A stretch of DNA of 64,000 nucleotides, taken from assembly GCA_023212695.1 (NCBI GenBank), contig JALCCG010000061.1, forward strand, positions 1-64,000, read 5' to 3'. The translations under genes were made by a program, and so were the position numbers. The notes below the pieces were generated by a model. That model was not told the DNA's origin. It saw only the letters and a program-made list of their open reading frames with translations, and did no database searches. Origin of the DNA: Sporisorium sorghi (taxonomy: Eukaryota; Basidiomycota; Ustilaginomycetes; Ustilaginales; Ustilaginaceae). Shown piece after piece: positions 28,426 to 38,985 of this stretch. The number at the start of each line of letters is the position of its first letter. Within the stretch, counting starts at the first letter, position 1.

Positions 28426-31107
28426 TCAAAGGAAAAGCGTCTTCTCCCTCAACGCCCTCCACCCAAACAACAGCCAATCCTCCCTCCGCAAACACAGCTC
28501 CTGCGAAGCCGCCTCCAACCTTGCAAACACGCTCATGCCCTTCCACGCCATCACCTGCGGATCCATCTCCCTCGGCGGCGGGATCACCGTCACCTTGGGT
28601 GCATTATTCGCATCGCCCGTAGTCACACTGAAGTGGTTACCCAGCATGGCGGTCAATCTGGCCTCAAGCGCTGCACTGAGACCGGGGATGCGCGCGGTGC
28701 CGCCGACGCAGAGGATGTTGTTCGACATCTTGCGCAGACGCTCGTCGCCCGCGGGACCGACTTGGCCGATCGAGGTGAGGAGCGAGTTGAGGATGGCGTG
28801 GTCCAGCGAGGTTTTGGACGCTTCGTAGTGGATGTCGATCGTAGGACCGGCTGGTGCGGCTGGGACGGGGTCTTCAGAAGCAGTGGCAGTGACTGCTGCG
28901 GTGCCAGCACCGCCAGCCGTCGATGGCTGAGGCGTGGGGGAAGGTCGAGCAGATGCGTCGGCGGAAGCCAGGTGGCTGCCATCCGCACCGCCTGCGTCCG
29001 CTTTAGCAGCAGCAGCGGAGGGGGAAGCCGCTCGAGAAGGCACAGCGCTGCCAGATGCCTTTGTATCAGCAGGTGGAGCGGGCGTGCCAATCTCAGACCC
29101 CGCTGTACCCGTGTCGGTGCCAGTATTGGCCGTGGTTGTCGCCGCCGTCGCCGTAGCAGCGGGTTGTGCAGCAAAGGGTGCAGGTGGCGGAGGCAAGAGA
29201 TGCTTAACGCACGATGCCATGGCGCCGGTCACTGGCACGTCCAGTCCATGCAGCACGCTCAGCTCGGTCATATCCTCGGCAATACCATCGTCCTGCGCAT
29301 CGTCGTCCTTCTTCGACACCGCTCCCGACTTGCCCTTGATCCTTGGCTTGCCATCCAGGTCAAACACCGCCGGGTCGAACAGACCCATGGGTCCCATGAT
29401 GAGCTCGTCGTACGTCCTGAACAGATACTTGAGCGTCGGCCTCGATGGCAGTCGGAGGTAGAAATCGTGAATGTTGAGCCCCACATCGGCCGGATTGAGC
29501 GTGATGAGCTTGCGCTTCAGATCATCGATGAGCATGCTGTCGGCAATGTTCGAGCGATAGTCGAGCTCGCGATAGGGGAATTTGGCCCGGAGGAAGAGCT
29601 CGGCCAAAAAGTAGGTGAGGTCGTTGCCGCCGTATGCGAGCTGTAGGCGCGTTTCTGGAAGGATCAAGCCTTCCTCGACGCACGAGATGGAGATCTTTTC
29701 TGCGCCCATATCGACCACGCATCCCGACGAGAGACCAGCGCCAAACGTGGCGCACACGCTTTCCTGCTGGATGCACGCCTGTGCAAAACCCATGTCGACG
29801 AGCAGCAGCTCGACGAGCGCCTTGACGTCGGACTTGCAAAAGAGGTCTGGGATGATGAGGATGACGGTGCAGCTGCCGAATTCTTCGCGTGGAATGCCGA
29901 GTCCGATGGGCGCCACTTTGCCCGTGTCCTGCCTCGCAGTCGTATCTTCTGGCGGCGAGGTGATGGCCTGTTCCAAGATGGTGCGCACGTCTCCGAGCAG
30001 GGCTTGTACGGCCGCCGAGGCGCCGTAGTGCTCTTCGTAGGCGTTGAGATCGAGTGTGCCACGCTTGAATGGACGGAAGAGCGTCCACGGTCTGGCCGCA
30101 TCGGGCGGCGAGAGCGACTTGACCGCCGAAAGCTGCTGTTGCTGCTGACGCCTTTGCTGCTGTTGCTTGGGTTCTGCTGTTTTTGCCTGAGAGAAGGATG
30201 CGAGACGGAGCGCCTGTTCCCCCACGAGGACATCGTTGTCGCCATCAACATCTTCGTCGGTCCACTCGAGGCCAAACATGTCGTTGTGCTCTGGAACATC
30301 CTCTGGCTGGGAGCTGTCGTTGTAGTTGGCAGCGAGGTTCTTGGCGTTTCCAACGGAGCGGAGCTTTTCCTGGCGCATGATGGCGCGCAGATCGTTTCGG
30401 ATCATCTCGATGCCTTCATTGAGCGTGTTGGAGCTGACAGGTGCTTCCTGGGTCGCTGCTGAGCTACTCGATGAAGGCTTTTCTGACGAGGATCCGTTGG
30501 CGGCAGACCTTCTTGGATTCTTTCGCAGGGATCTGGCAGCCTCCCCTTCCTCTTCTTCCTCGACGCCATCTTCACTCGCTTTTGGTGTATTGACTTCTGC
30601 GTCCTGCTCGTCCGCCATCTCGACATCCCCGTCGTTCGCGTTGGGTGCTTTCGAGTCTGTGCCGCCGGGTGGAGGGGCGGCTTTCTTTGCTCGACGAGCG
30701 ATCACATTTGGTAAAGATATGGGAAAGAGGTCGGTGGCTCGACCAAGTCGCAAGTTCTGCGAGCCCGGGTGGATGACGATGGTGCGATGAGCGGGCGTGT
30801 TTTCAGCCGCTTCCCGTTCCCCGTCTTCGACGTCGAGATCGTCGTCGTCGTCCATGTTGATGCTGGCGTCTGCAACGTCTGCGCCATCCCTGAGAGCATC
30901 GAGCCTCCTCTTTTTGGTATGCCCCTGCGACTGGACGGCTGCTTGGGAACGAGAGATCCATGTTTGCGCCTCTGTCTTGAGATAGGACGACGAGACGTTT
31001 TTGGCGTTGAGAGGCGCTACAGAGAAGAAGGTGGTGTACTGAAACGGGATGTTTTGGGATGGATCCGCGGGTGGATTGGGCGGCAGCGATACCTTTTTAG
31101 GCGGCAT
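28426..31107 (-). CDS. ARP8: Actin-related protein 8, INO80 chromatin remodeler subunit
   Basis: 893 aa without introns. The actin fold is recognisable from RTIVIHPGSQNLRLGRATDLFP onward, with CTVILIIPDLF, SSGCVVDMGAEKISISCVEEG, RLQLAYGGNDLTYFLAELF and a C-terminal NNILCVGGTARIPGLSAALE and MAWKGMSVFARLE. These are Arp8 features rather than those of conventional actin. Arp8 with Arp4 and actin forms the INO80 module that binds extranucleosomal DNA. Fungal insertions are evident: an acidic/Ser-rich segment (~95-220), a Gln-rich tract (RQQQQQ) and a long Ala/Thr/Ser/Pro-rich insert (~680-770). ATG 31107 (MPPKKVSLPPNPPADPSQNI) fits a known N-terminal pattern. It is divergent from VHC1. Confidence 0.9.
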   Translation of the reverse strand: MPPKKVSLPPNPPADPSQNIPFQYTTFFSVAPLNAKNVSSSYLKTEAQTWISRSQAAVQSQGHTKKRRLDALRDGADVADASINMDDDDDLDVEDGEREAAENTPAHRTIVIHPGSQNLRLGRATDLFPISLPNVIARRAKKAAPPPGGTDSKAPNANDGDVEMADEQDAEVNTPKASEDGVEEEEEGEAARSLRKNPRRSAANGSSSEKPSSSSSAATQEAPVSSNTLNEGIEMIRNDLRAIMRQEKLRSVGNAKNLAANYNDSSQPEDVPEHNDMFGLEWTDEDVDGDNDVLVGEQALRLASFSQAKTAEPKQQQQRRQQQQQLSAVKSLSPPDAARPWTLFRPFKRGTLDLNAYEEHYGASAAVQALLGDVRTILEQAITSPPEDTTARQDTGKVAPIGLGIPREEFGSCTVILIIPDLFCKSDVKALVELLLVDMGFAQACIQQESVCATFGAGLSSGCVVDMGAEKISISCVEEGLILPETRLQLAYGGNDLTYFLAELFLRAKFPYRELDYRSNIADSMLIDDLKRKLITLNPADVGLNIHDFYLRLPSRPTLKYLFRTYDELIMGPMGLFDPAVFDLDGKPRIKGKSGAVSKKDDDAQDDGIAEDMTELSVLHGLDVPVTGAMASCVKHLLPPPPAPFAAQPAATATAATTTANTGTDTGTAGSEIGTPAPPADTKASGSAVPSRAASPSAAAAKADAGGADGSHLASADASARPSPTPQPSTAGGAGTAAVTATASEDPVPAAPAGPTIDIHYEASKTSLDHAILNSLLTSIGQVGPAGDERLRKMSNNILCVGGTARIPGLSAALEARLTAMLGNHFSVTTGDANNAPKVTVIPPPREMDPQVMAWKGMSVFARLEAASQELCLRREDWLLFGWRALREKTLFL

Positions 31108-31818
31108 GGCGGCGAAGCTGTGGGGATACTAAGCGCCGTGACGGCGCCGTGTTGCTGCGCAGTTGAAGCGGGATGATGGTGAGAGAGAGAAAGGAATGAA
31201 TTGGCTCGAGACCCTTGACGAGAACGAGAAGAAGCTTTCTTGAATTGGCCTTTGCAGCTTCTTCGGATCCGTGTTTCGCCCAAATTAAGCGCGTCTGCTG
31301 CTGCAGAAGGAGGCGCCGAAAGAGAGAGAGAGGAAGGTAGAGTCGCGCTGTGCTGACTGCAATCTTTCTAGATTGAGAAATTTCAATTTGTGACGTCGTG
31401 AGGAGAGAAGCGCAGCAGCAGCCAGCGGAACAGCACAGCCAACCTCACACAGCACAGCGCAACGCAACGCAACGCAAGCCTCGCCCACCCAACAGCGAAA
31501 CCAGGACACGGACCCTTGATTTTTTTTTGATTTTTTTTTTTGTTGAGTCGGGCTTGTGCTGCGTGCTGCCCCTGCACATTCACACTTCGGCTCTGGCATC
31601 CGAACCTCCATCCTCCTGACCATCGACGGCCCTTCCGTCTGCCTTGACTTGCCGACCACATCAGCTCAAACACCAAGTTTGCTGCGCCAGAGGCTCACTT
31701 CAATCGGGATCTCTGCCGTCTCTCGGTCTTGCCGACAATGCTATCGAGGACAGCATACTCCAACTGTTAAACGACCACTCCTACCCATCACATTGTCACA
31801 CAAGACTCGGCGGCAATC
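31108..31818. promoter_or_regulatory. Shared divergent promoter region, ARP8/VHC1
   Basis: 711 bp between divergent starts, with repeated GCAAC units at about 31458-31480, T-runs near 31519-31541 and a C/T-rich leader before 31819. No defined operator is seen. Confidence 0.45.
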
Positions 31819-34800
31819 ATGTCTCACTTTGTCTCGAGTCACACTTCGCACGACTTTGACTCGTTGCAGAATCAGCTCCTCCGCCGACAACCTGTCAACG
31901 ACGGAATTGAACCCGACGACGCTGAAGCGGCTCATTCGGAGGATGCCGACAATGGCGGACCCACAAGCGCATTAGCCAGTCGACGCCGTCGCGACACCGA
32001 AGATGCCTCTCACTCTGCTGCGGAAGACGGCCGCGGTCAGCGTGTGCCTTCGCTCTACTCGCGGCGCAACAGCCCAGAACTTCCGCAGCCTGGCCCTTCT
32101 CGCCCTCGCAGCGTCTCTGGTCATGCCAGCACAGACGGCACTTCCTCCAACAACAATGGTCAGCTCGAGGCTGCTGACTACTTTTCCAAGCCTTCAAGTT
32201 CATCGAGACCGCGATCGGCAGCATACCACGTCGATCTCGACAGTGGCAAGCTCAGCGGAAATCCTTTCGTATCATCCAACGCATCCTCTCCCAACTCGAT
32301 CGTAGAGCACGACGGCGCATATCCATCCTCACCCTCTCCAGCATCGCAGCCTGTATATGCTGACCAACCCTATGGCGCATCCACCTCCAACTTGACCCAC
32401 AGCACCTCGACAATACGTCCTCGTCGCTTGCAGAAGGGCGTCTCCTTCTCTGATAGAAACGTGGGCCCAGGAGAAGACGGCCATCAAGCACGCACTGGCA
32501 AGCAGTATCGTCGTCCACCACGATCCAACAGCGGCTTTGTCGATGTGCCCTATACCAACGGAGGCTCCTCGGCCCATCTTCCAAGAACAAAGAGCCTTGG
32601 CATGATCAGTCCCGCCGAGATGGCCCCTCGTAAGCTTGGCACATGGGATGGTGTCTTTATGCCCGTCAGTCTCAACATCTTGGGTATCATCCTCTTTTTG
32701 CGTTTCGGCTTCATCCTCGGTCAGGCCGGCTTGCTGGGTGCGCTCTTCCTCCTCATTCTCAGCTATGCCATCGACACGCTCACCGCCATGAGCCTCAATG
32801 CCATCAGCACCAACGGTCAGGTCCGAGGTGGCGGCGCCTACTACCTCATCTCGCGCTCGCTCGGTCCAGAGTTTGGCGGCTCCATCGGCCTCATCTTCTT
32901 TGCCGGTCAGGCTCTCAACGCTGCCATGAACGTGCTTGGTTTCGTCGAGACGCTCACCGATGCCTTTGGAGAGAGCAGGGGTCCTTCCGGCTTCCTTCCC
33001 GAGGGCCCTTGGTACTCTTTCTTTTACGGCTCCATCGTTCTCCTCGTCAGCGCCATCGTCTGCCTCGTAGGTTCCAAGCTCTTTGCACGTGCCACCCTCG
33101 CACTGGCTCTCATTCTTTGCGTAGCCATCCTCAGCATCCCAATCTCGTCCTTCACCGTTAAGCCTTTCATCGACGATGACCGTGGCGCCTACTACACGGG
33201 CTGGTCATGGGATACGCTGCGCAACAACCTCTTTCCACGCTTCACATCTGGTGCCGCTGGATCCTCGACAGGACCTGAGAAAGAAAACTGGCAAAGCGTC
33301 TTTGGCGTCCTCTTCCCCGCCGTCACCGGTATCCTAGCCGGTGCCTCCATGTCGGGCGATCTTCGCAAGCCGAGTAAGAGCATCCCCAAGGGTACCAACA
33401 TCTCGCTCCTCTTCACCTTTCTCGTCTACCTGCTCAGCTTTGTCGTCTTTGCCGGCACCATCGAGCGCGAGTCGTTCTACGTCGACGTCGGCATCGTCTC
33501 GGATGTCGCCCTGAGCCCGCAAGTCATCACCTTTGGCGCACTCGCCTCCACGGCTTTTTCGGCTCTCATGGGCGTCATGGCCTGCGGAAAGGTGCTTCAG
33601 GCCATCGCGCGCGACAATCTGCTTCCCGTCCTCGACGTCTTTGCGCAGGGCACCGAGGTCAGCGACACGCCCATCTACGCTGTGCTCGTCACCTACATCT
33701 TCTGCCAGACCATCCTCTTTGTCGACTCGGTCAACACCATCGCGCAGCTCGTCACCATGACCACCTTGCTCACCTTTGGTACGCTCAGCTTCGCTACGTG
33801 CGCGCTCAAGGCAGGCGGTGCTCCTAGCTTCCGCCCGTCTTTCAAGTACTGGAATATGTGGACAGCCGCAGGAGGTGCCGTCAGCTGCTTTGGCGCCATG
33901 TTCTTCACCAATCCCGCCGCTGCAGCTGGGTGCACCCTCTTTGCCGTCATGCTCTTTGTCATGATCCACTTTTTCTCGCCGCCTAAACCGTGGGGCGACG
34001 TCACCCGCAACATCACCTACCACTTTGTGCGCAAGTATCTGCTCCGACTCGACGAGCGCAAAGGCCACGTCAAGTACTGGCGACCCCAGATCCTGCTGCT
34101 GGCCAACAACCCTCGCAGCGAGTGGAACCTCATCATCTTTTGCAACTCGCTCAAGAAAGGTGCACTCTACGTTCTTGGCCACGTGCTCAAGGGCGAGTTT
34201 ACCGATTGCCTTGCAGAAATGCGCAAACAGCAGGTCGCCTGGCTCAAGCTCGTCGACCTCACGGGCATCAAGTCCTTCGTCGACGTCGTAATTGCTAAGG
34301 ACGAGCGCGAAGGTGCGCGCAATCTCATCCTCTCTTGCGGTCTAGGCGGCATGAGGCCCAACATTGTCGTTATGGGCTATCCCAGCGACATGCGTCACCC
34401 GGCAAAAGTCGCCCGGACCTCCTCGGGCAGCGGGCATCGAAGCGACGGAAGCGAGATCACCATCCGAGGTCTCTCTTGGCCGCAACGCCAGCATCGCGCC
34501 GTCGACATTGGCAGTCTGCCCACCGATGTCGCGCGAAAGGAGACGCCCATCAAGCCCACCACCTACGTCGGCATCATGGAGGACTCGCTTGCCCTCAACA
34601 AGGCGCTGGCCATTGCGTATGGCTTTGATCTCATGCAGCCACCTGTTCCGGTGACGTCCAACTCACTGCCTCACCCTATGAACGGCAAGCAGGCGGAAGA
34701 GCGCTACATTGACCTGTGGCCGATCCAGATTGCAAGCCCAGACGCAGACGAGAGTCATGCTTGGGACACATACACCATGGTCTTGCATCTCGGCACCATT

Positions 34801-36528
34801 CTGAGCTTCACCAGCAGCTGGAAGTCGCACAAGCTGCGTGTTTCTGTCTTTGTCGAACACGCCAGCGAGATGGAAGAAGAGAGGAAACGCATCCGTGCCC
34901 TACTTGATAATCTCCGTATTCCAGCCTCGCTGCGTGTGTTCTGCCTCGCCGATCAGAGCGTCACCACGTATAGGACCATCGTGCATGGAAGCAACGTCGC
35001 TGCTGTCGAGGTAGACGAAGCGCTTCGTGGCGATCCGTGGTGGGAAACGCTCAAGGAGCTCCGACGCAACGATGAGCGCCGTGCACGCGCCGCTGCCAAG
35101 CGCAAGTCGCAGGCCTCGTCCCCCGCCAAAGCTATTCCGGCCACACCAGGTGGCCAGGCAGCAGGCGCCGCAAGCGATGCTTCGCGCAAGCAGACCAAGC
35201 GCGAGCAAAAGCTGTTTGGCGTCAGTCTGCCGGCCGAGCATCTCGCGTTCCACAAGCAAAACATCCGTCTCGGTCTCGCTCATCCTCGTGCGCGCCGCGA
35301 CGACGGCGAGGACGGATCGTCGGATTCCGACTCGGACTTTGAGGACGAGTTGGCCATGCTGTCCGAAGACGACGATTGGCTCGTCAATGGACCTAACCGA
35401 CGCGGCCTTGCGATTCGCAGAGCTTCAACGTTGGAGCCTACGAGCTACTCGAGCAAGACACGCGCCTATCGACCTAGGGCTTACTCAATCGGCGGCTCGG
35501 CGGGTCTGCCTGACGATCCGGTCACGGCTGCTAGTAGACCGTTGCTCGGTACAAGCGCCTCGTCGCAGCTGACTCCAGGCTCGGTGGCCACGAGCTACGG
35601 TACGCTCAGCTCGAGCCAGAGGACGGCGACGCCGGCGACTGTCCGAGCTGCTTCGAACGGAAGCTCTGCTACGCTGCTTGGCACGTCATACGCCTCGACC
35701 GACTCGAGCATGACTCCTCGTGCTTCTGTGCCGGACAACAACGGCGCGCCTTCTCCCTTTACAGACGGGCTCGCCTCGCCTGCGCCTACACAAGGCGCAT
35801 TTGATGACGAAGACGAAAACACGTCGACGCTCAAGGCGTCCGAGAGGCAAAAGATGCAAGCCGAGCTGCAACGCGGACAGCCGGACGGCGACAAGACGAC
35901 GCCAACCAAGGCGAGTGATCTGGCACTGGCACCGCCACCGCCGGACTCGGTCACGCCCAGACCCAAGGTGAAGGGCGATAAAAGGCAGGCTTCGTACGCC
36001 AGCTCGGCCGCCTCTTCGGACGCGGGCGATGGTGCATCGAGCGGTTCGTCTTCGGGTGCGGAGTACGACGCCAAAGGTCGACTCGTTGCGGGCGCGGTCA
36101 AGAACGGAAAGCATCGCAAAGGCTCGCTGTCTCGTCACGGTCGAACTCGATCCGAAGAGACGAGCACGCAGCGCCGTCCGTCCAACTCCACCTCGCCGTC
36201 TCCCGTCCAGCTTCGAAGACTCCGTCCACCCATTGGAGACCGGGTCCCCAGCCGTGTCGCTAGCATCTACTCGACCGACTTGCCCGTGGTCTCGTTCAAC
36301 GAGCTGCCCAACAAGGCGCAGTACTTGATCCTGAACGAGTTGATCCGGATCAACAGCTCGGCTGCCACGGGCGTGGTGCTGACCGCCCTGCCGGCGCCCG
36401 AGCCTGGAACGAGCCTGGATGAGCTCAAGTCGCTGCGGTACTTGGAGCAGCTGGAGAGCTTGTTCAATGGCGGACCTCCGATTATGGGGGTTCATGCAAA
36501 GACGCTGACCATGACGATGAGTTTGTAG
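31819..36528 (+). CDS. VHC1: Vhc1-type cation-chloride cotransporter (SLC12 family)
   Basis: 1,569 aa without introns, longer than yeast Vhc1. The cytosolic N-terminus (~1-270) is Ser-rich. The permease domain (~272-720) has about 12 membrane helices and family blocks LGTWDGVFMPVSLNILGIIL, FGFILGQAG, STNGQVRGGGAYYLISRSLG, FAGQALNAAMNVLGF, GASMSGDL and DVFAQGTEVSDTPIY. The C-terminal cytosolic region shows the SLC12 C-domain (ILLLANNPRSEWNLIIFCNSL, KGALYVLGHVL), long low-complexity inserts and a conserved end (NELPNKAQYLILNELIRINS and GPPIMGVHAKTLTMTMSL). Yeast Vhc1 is a vacuolar K-Cl cotransporter; a vacuolar location here is inferred. It is the only SLC12 gene in the window. Confidence 0.92.
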   Translation: MSHFVSSHTSHDFDSLQNQLLRRQPVNDGIEPDDAEAAHSEDADNGGPTSALASRRRRDTEDASHSAAEDGRGQRVPSLYSRRNSPELPQPGPSRPRSVSGHASTDGTSSNNNGQLEAADYFSKPSSSSRPRSAAYHVDLDSGKLSGNPFVSSNASSPNSIVEHDGAYPSSPSPASQPVYADQPYGASTSNLTHSTSTIRPRRLQKGVSFSDRNVGPGEDGHQARTGKQYRRPPRSNSGFVDVPYTNGGSSAHLPRTKSLGMISPAEMAPRKLGTWDGVFMPVSLNILGIILFLRFGFILGQAGLLGALFLLILSYAIDTLTAMSLNAISTNGQVRGGGAYYLISRSLGPEFGGSIGLIFFAGQALNAAMNVLGFVETLTDAFGESRGPSGFLPEGPWYSFFYGSIVLLVSAIVCLVGSKLFARATLALALILCVAILSIPISSFTVKPFIDDDRGAYYTGWSWDTLRNNLFPRFTSGAAGSSTGPEKENWQSVFGVLFPAVTGILAGASMSGDLRKPSKSIPKGTNISLLFTFLVYLLSFVVFAGTIERESFYVDVGIVSDVALSPQVITFGALASTAFSALMGVMACGKVLQAIARDNLLPVLDVFAQGTEVSDTPIYAVLVTYIFCQTILFVDSVNTIAQLVTMTTLLTFGTLSFATCALKAGGAPSFRPSFKYWNMWTAAGGAVSCFGAMFFTNPAAAAGCTLFAVMLFVMIHFFSPPKPWGDVTRNITYHFVRKYLLRLDERKGHVKYWRPQILLLANNPRSEWNLIIFCNSLKKGALYVLGHVLKGEFTDCLAEMRKQQVAWLKLVDLTGIKSFVDVVIAKDEREGARNLILSCGLGGMRPNIVVMGYPSDMRHPAKVARTSSGSGHRSDGSEITIRGLSWPQRQHRAVDIGSLPTDVARKETPIKPTTYVGIMEDSLALNKALAIAYGFDLMQPPVPVTSNSLPHPMNGKQAEERYIDLWPIQIASPDADESHAWDTYTMVLHLGTILSFTSSWKSHKLRVSVFVEHASEMEEERKRIRALLDNLRIPASLRVFCLADQSVTTYRTIVHGSNVAAVEVDEALRGDPWWETLKELRRNDERRARAAAKRKSQASSPAKAIPATPGGQAAGAASDASRKQTKREQKLFGVSLPAEHLAFHKQNIRLGLAHPRARRDDGEDGSSDSDSDFEDELAMLSEDDDWLVNGPNRRGLAIRRASTLEPTSYSSKTRAYRPRAYSIGGSAGLPDDPVTAASRPLLGTSASSQLTPGSVATSYGTLSSSQRTATPATVRAASNGSSATLLGTSYASTDSSMTPRASVPDNNGAPSPFTDGLASPAPTQGAFDDEDENTSTLKASERQKMQAELQRGQPDGDKTTPTKASDLALAPPPPDSVTPRPKVKGDKRQASYASSAASSDAGDGASSGSSSGAEYDAKGRLVAGAVKNGKHRKGSLSRHGRTRSEETSTQRRPSNSTSPSPVQLRRLRPPIGDRVPSRVASIYSTDLPVVSFNELPNKAQYLILNELIRINSSAATGVVLTALPAPEPGTSLDELKSLRYLEQLESLFNGGPPIMGVHAKTLTMTMSL

Positions 36529-36991
36529 ATGCTCATGCTGAAGAATGCAAGAGTTTGCCTGGAAGAAGAGGGAGCGCCGATTGTGTGTTGTGTGGTTGCG
36601 TGACTGTGTGGCGATGGTGGGTCTTGTGGGAACAGCCGGTGCGAGTGTGTTTGTTGTGGTGGGAAGGAGATGGGGCGACGATCAGCTTGCAGGGAGGAAA
36701 GGGAGGCGTGGGAAGGTTGTGGTGGGTCGAGTGCAGCTGGGAGGGGCTTGGTGCAAATGAAGGGGCCAGCGTTTGTGTCCTGATGGGAGGAGGAGTGGGG
36801 TGGTAGATGAAGTCGCCTCTGGAAAGTAGGGGGGGGGCCTGGATTTCGGTGGGATCAGATTCGTCTCGTAGAGGGCCGACCTCTGGCCCTTCATGAGAAG
36901 CCCTTGCGATCGCCTCTTCTTCTCTTCCTTCCAACCACCACAACCTCGCCACCGCCTTTCCCCTCTCTCCCTCCCTCAGTCGCCCAGGACA
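36529..36991. other. Intergenic region, VHC1 to His-rich protein gene
   Basis: 463 bp. The first part is G/T-rich; the last ~90 bp is a C/T-rich leader with CCTCTC and CTCCCTC runs before the ATG at 36992. An open frame on the opposite strand is dominated by low complexity and is not counted. Confidence 0.45.
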
Positions 36992-38293
36992 ATGCTCACC
37001 CCCAGAATCATCATCTTCGCGAGCCTGCTGGTGCTGCTTCTGGTCTCCAGTGCACACGCTCGCACCGGAGTTCACGCGCAACAGCCCTTCAAGCGGCATG
37101 ACGCGGACAGGGGACCGCCCGTCGAGTTCGCCGCACCGATCGATGCGCCTCCTACACTGGTCAAGAGCCAGTACAATCAGTTCGCTGCGCCGCCTCCTCA
37201 CGCGTCGTCCGCTCGACACGCGAAGGAGCAGCATGGAGAGGACAAGATGAGCCGCAAGAAGCTCGTGCGGTGGATGCACAAGCTGGGTCTGCATCCGAAC
37301 AAGAAGCAGATCGATTTGCTGTATAGCTGGATCGATCGGAAGCAAGGTCACAAGCATCACGACAAGCAACATCGTAAACATCACGAGGGAGAACATCACA
37401 AGGACGGCGATCACAGTCACAAGCACCACGAAAAACACCATCACGAGGACGGCGAGCATCATCACAAGGCCAAGGATCGAGATGGGAACGGTGGATCGGG
37501 CCAAGAACACGGTGGTAAGCCTGCATGGGTTGAAGTTGGCAAAGCCAACGGTGGACAGGAGGTGCAGAATGGTGGAGGAGTGGTGCGTGGTACAGGTATC
37601 CTGCCGCCTGGCACGCCGAAGCTAGGCAGCGCGCATGGATGGGGCGACGAGTCGTCGCTCCCACCTACCACGCTGAAGGAGTCGCCTGCCGCTGCGGCTG
37701 TTGCGCCGCTTCCGGAGCCTATCAACGCCGTCCCTGCCCGCACTATCTCTCCGCACGATGTTTCCCCCAGCGACAGCGCTTCGCATTCGTCGTCGTCGAT
37801 CCGACCGCCACTGCCCGCAGGTGCGCTGATCGCACCCGACCACAGCGACCGCGGCAGTCTTTCTCCCGTCACCAACGTTCCATCCACCGCACCGTCCGCT
37901 GCTTCGTCTTTGACACCGCTGTCGCTCGGCAGCAGCGGAACCAGCGGCTCGCTCAACCCCAGCTCCACACCCCCTCCTCCCTCTCCCCCTCCCGCCGCCG
38001 CTGCTCCACCCAACAACACCGCCGGCGGAGGAGACATCCGCTTGGCCCCGCTCGCCGCCTCCTCCAACGCCAGCGGCCAGTTCATCGCCGGCGTCCCCAT
38101 CGCCAAGGACGACGGCGACATCAAGGTCCCCCAACCCCGCATCGGTAACAGCACCACCAGCAAGACGGGCACCACGTCGGGCGCGAGGAGCAGCACGACA
38201 CAGGCTGGCAGCAAGATGGAGATGGGCGGCTGGACGGCGAATGCGTTGGTCGCGGCGGGCACGGTTGTGGTGATTCTGTTGTTTGCTGTTTAG
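36992..38293 (+). CDS. Secreted histidine-rich protein with a C-terminal hydrophobic (GPI-like) tail
   Basis: 433 aa without introns. A clear signal peptide (MLTPRIIIFASLLVLLLVSS then AHA) starts at ATG 36992. Residues ~85-118 form a basic helical segment (KKLVRWMHKLGLHPNKKQID). Residues ~119-161 contain 18 histidines in a run of 40 residues, mixed with Lys, Asp and Glu. A Ser/Pro/Thr-rich wall-type linker follows, and the protein ends with ~19 hydrophobic residues (NALVAAGTVVVILLFAV) after small residues, as in GPI-anchored or membrane-tethered cell-wall proteins. I do not recognise a family. Metal binding (Cu, Zn, Ni) is inferred from the histidines and the adjoining Ctr-like gene. A candidate effector or wall protein is possible. 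Confidence 0.7.
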   Translation: MLTPRIIIFASLLVLLLVSSAHARTGVHAQQPFKRHDADRGPPVEFAAPIDAPPTLVKSQYNQFAAPPPHASSARHAKEQHGEDKMSRKKLVRWMHKLGLHPNKKQIDLLYSWIDRKQGHKHHDKQHRKHHEGEHHKDGDHSHKHHEKHHHEDGEHHHKAKDRDGNGGSGQEHGGKPAWVEVGKANGGQEVQNGGGVVRGTGILPPGTPKLGSAHGWGDESSLPPTTLKESPAAAAVAPLPEPINAVPARTISPHDVSPSDSASHSSSSIRPPLPAGALIAPDHSDRGSLSPVTNVPSTAPSAASSLTPLSLGSSGTSGSLNPSSTPPPPSPPPAAAAPPNNTAGGGDIRLAPLAASSNASGQFIAGVPIAKDDGDIKVPQPRIGNSTTSKTGTTSGARSSTTQAGSKMEMGGWTANALVAAGTVVVILLFAV

Positions 38294-38985
38294 TTAGGAG
38301 GCGGTAGAGTTTGGTTTGTGCGAAGGAGTGAACGCGTTTGCAATGGTATGAGTCTCGTTTGTTCGTCTGTGAAGAATTTAGAGGTGTCTGAAGTGTGCTG
38401 GTGAGACAGTGGGCGTGTCGACGCATGTTGACGCCTCTCACCTGCCAGCGAGAGTGTTGTACTACGTGGCACAAACGAACAGCTCGAGACTGAGTCAAGA
38501 TGGGATTTTCTCGACCTCCTTTTTTGCGGCTCTTTTTTCTCGGCGACTTTTTTTTTTTTTTTTGGAACGCAAAGCGGCGTTTCGGAAGCTTTTCCCGTGT
38601 GACAGGTGTCCAAAAGCACTGACCACCTCGCACATTGTTCTGACTGCACCATCATCATCACCTCGCTCATCTTGTATGGCAGCACTGACCCCTCTGGGAG
38701 GGATCAGCACGGGACTAAGAAGAGGTTCTGCTCTGTCGTTCACAACCCCACCAACACACGACAGACGCTGGGGTGTTGTCACGGGTCAGGCGCGCCGACT
38801 TCATTTGCACGGTTCCTGCACGGCGCACAGCGTTGACGTTGACGGTTGTGATCACAAAAGGAAGGAGGATCGTTCAAAAGGGGCTACAACCCATCGCTAT
38901 CCGAACCTCGCACCATCATCGACCACATCCTGAACACCGTCCTACTTCGCCGCTTTAGATACCCTCCCAAGCAGCGGCATCAATC
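38294..38985. other. Intergenic region, His-rich gene to Ctr-like gene
   Basis: 692 bp between two same-strand genes, with a T18-type tract at about 38546-38563. I see no gene. If the two neighbours are co-regulated by metal, control sites for the transporter should lie here. Confidence 0.45.

Noticed and set aside
28411..29646. A 411-codon plus-strand open frame opposite ARP8
   Set aside because: Antisense shadow of a clear ARP8 frame; Arg/His/Cys-rich nonsense composition.
33334..34182. A 282-codon minus-strand open frame opposite VHC1
   Set aside because: Antisense to conserved membrane-helix coding sequence; highly charged and unconserved.
36533..37510. A 325-codon minus-strand open frame over the His-rich gene start
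   Set aside because: Hydrophobic Val/Leu/Met repeats are the reverse complement of the His/Asp codons; the plus-strand frame has a proper signal peptide.
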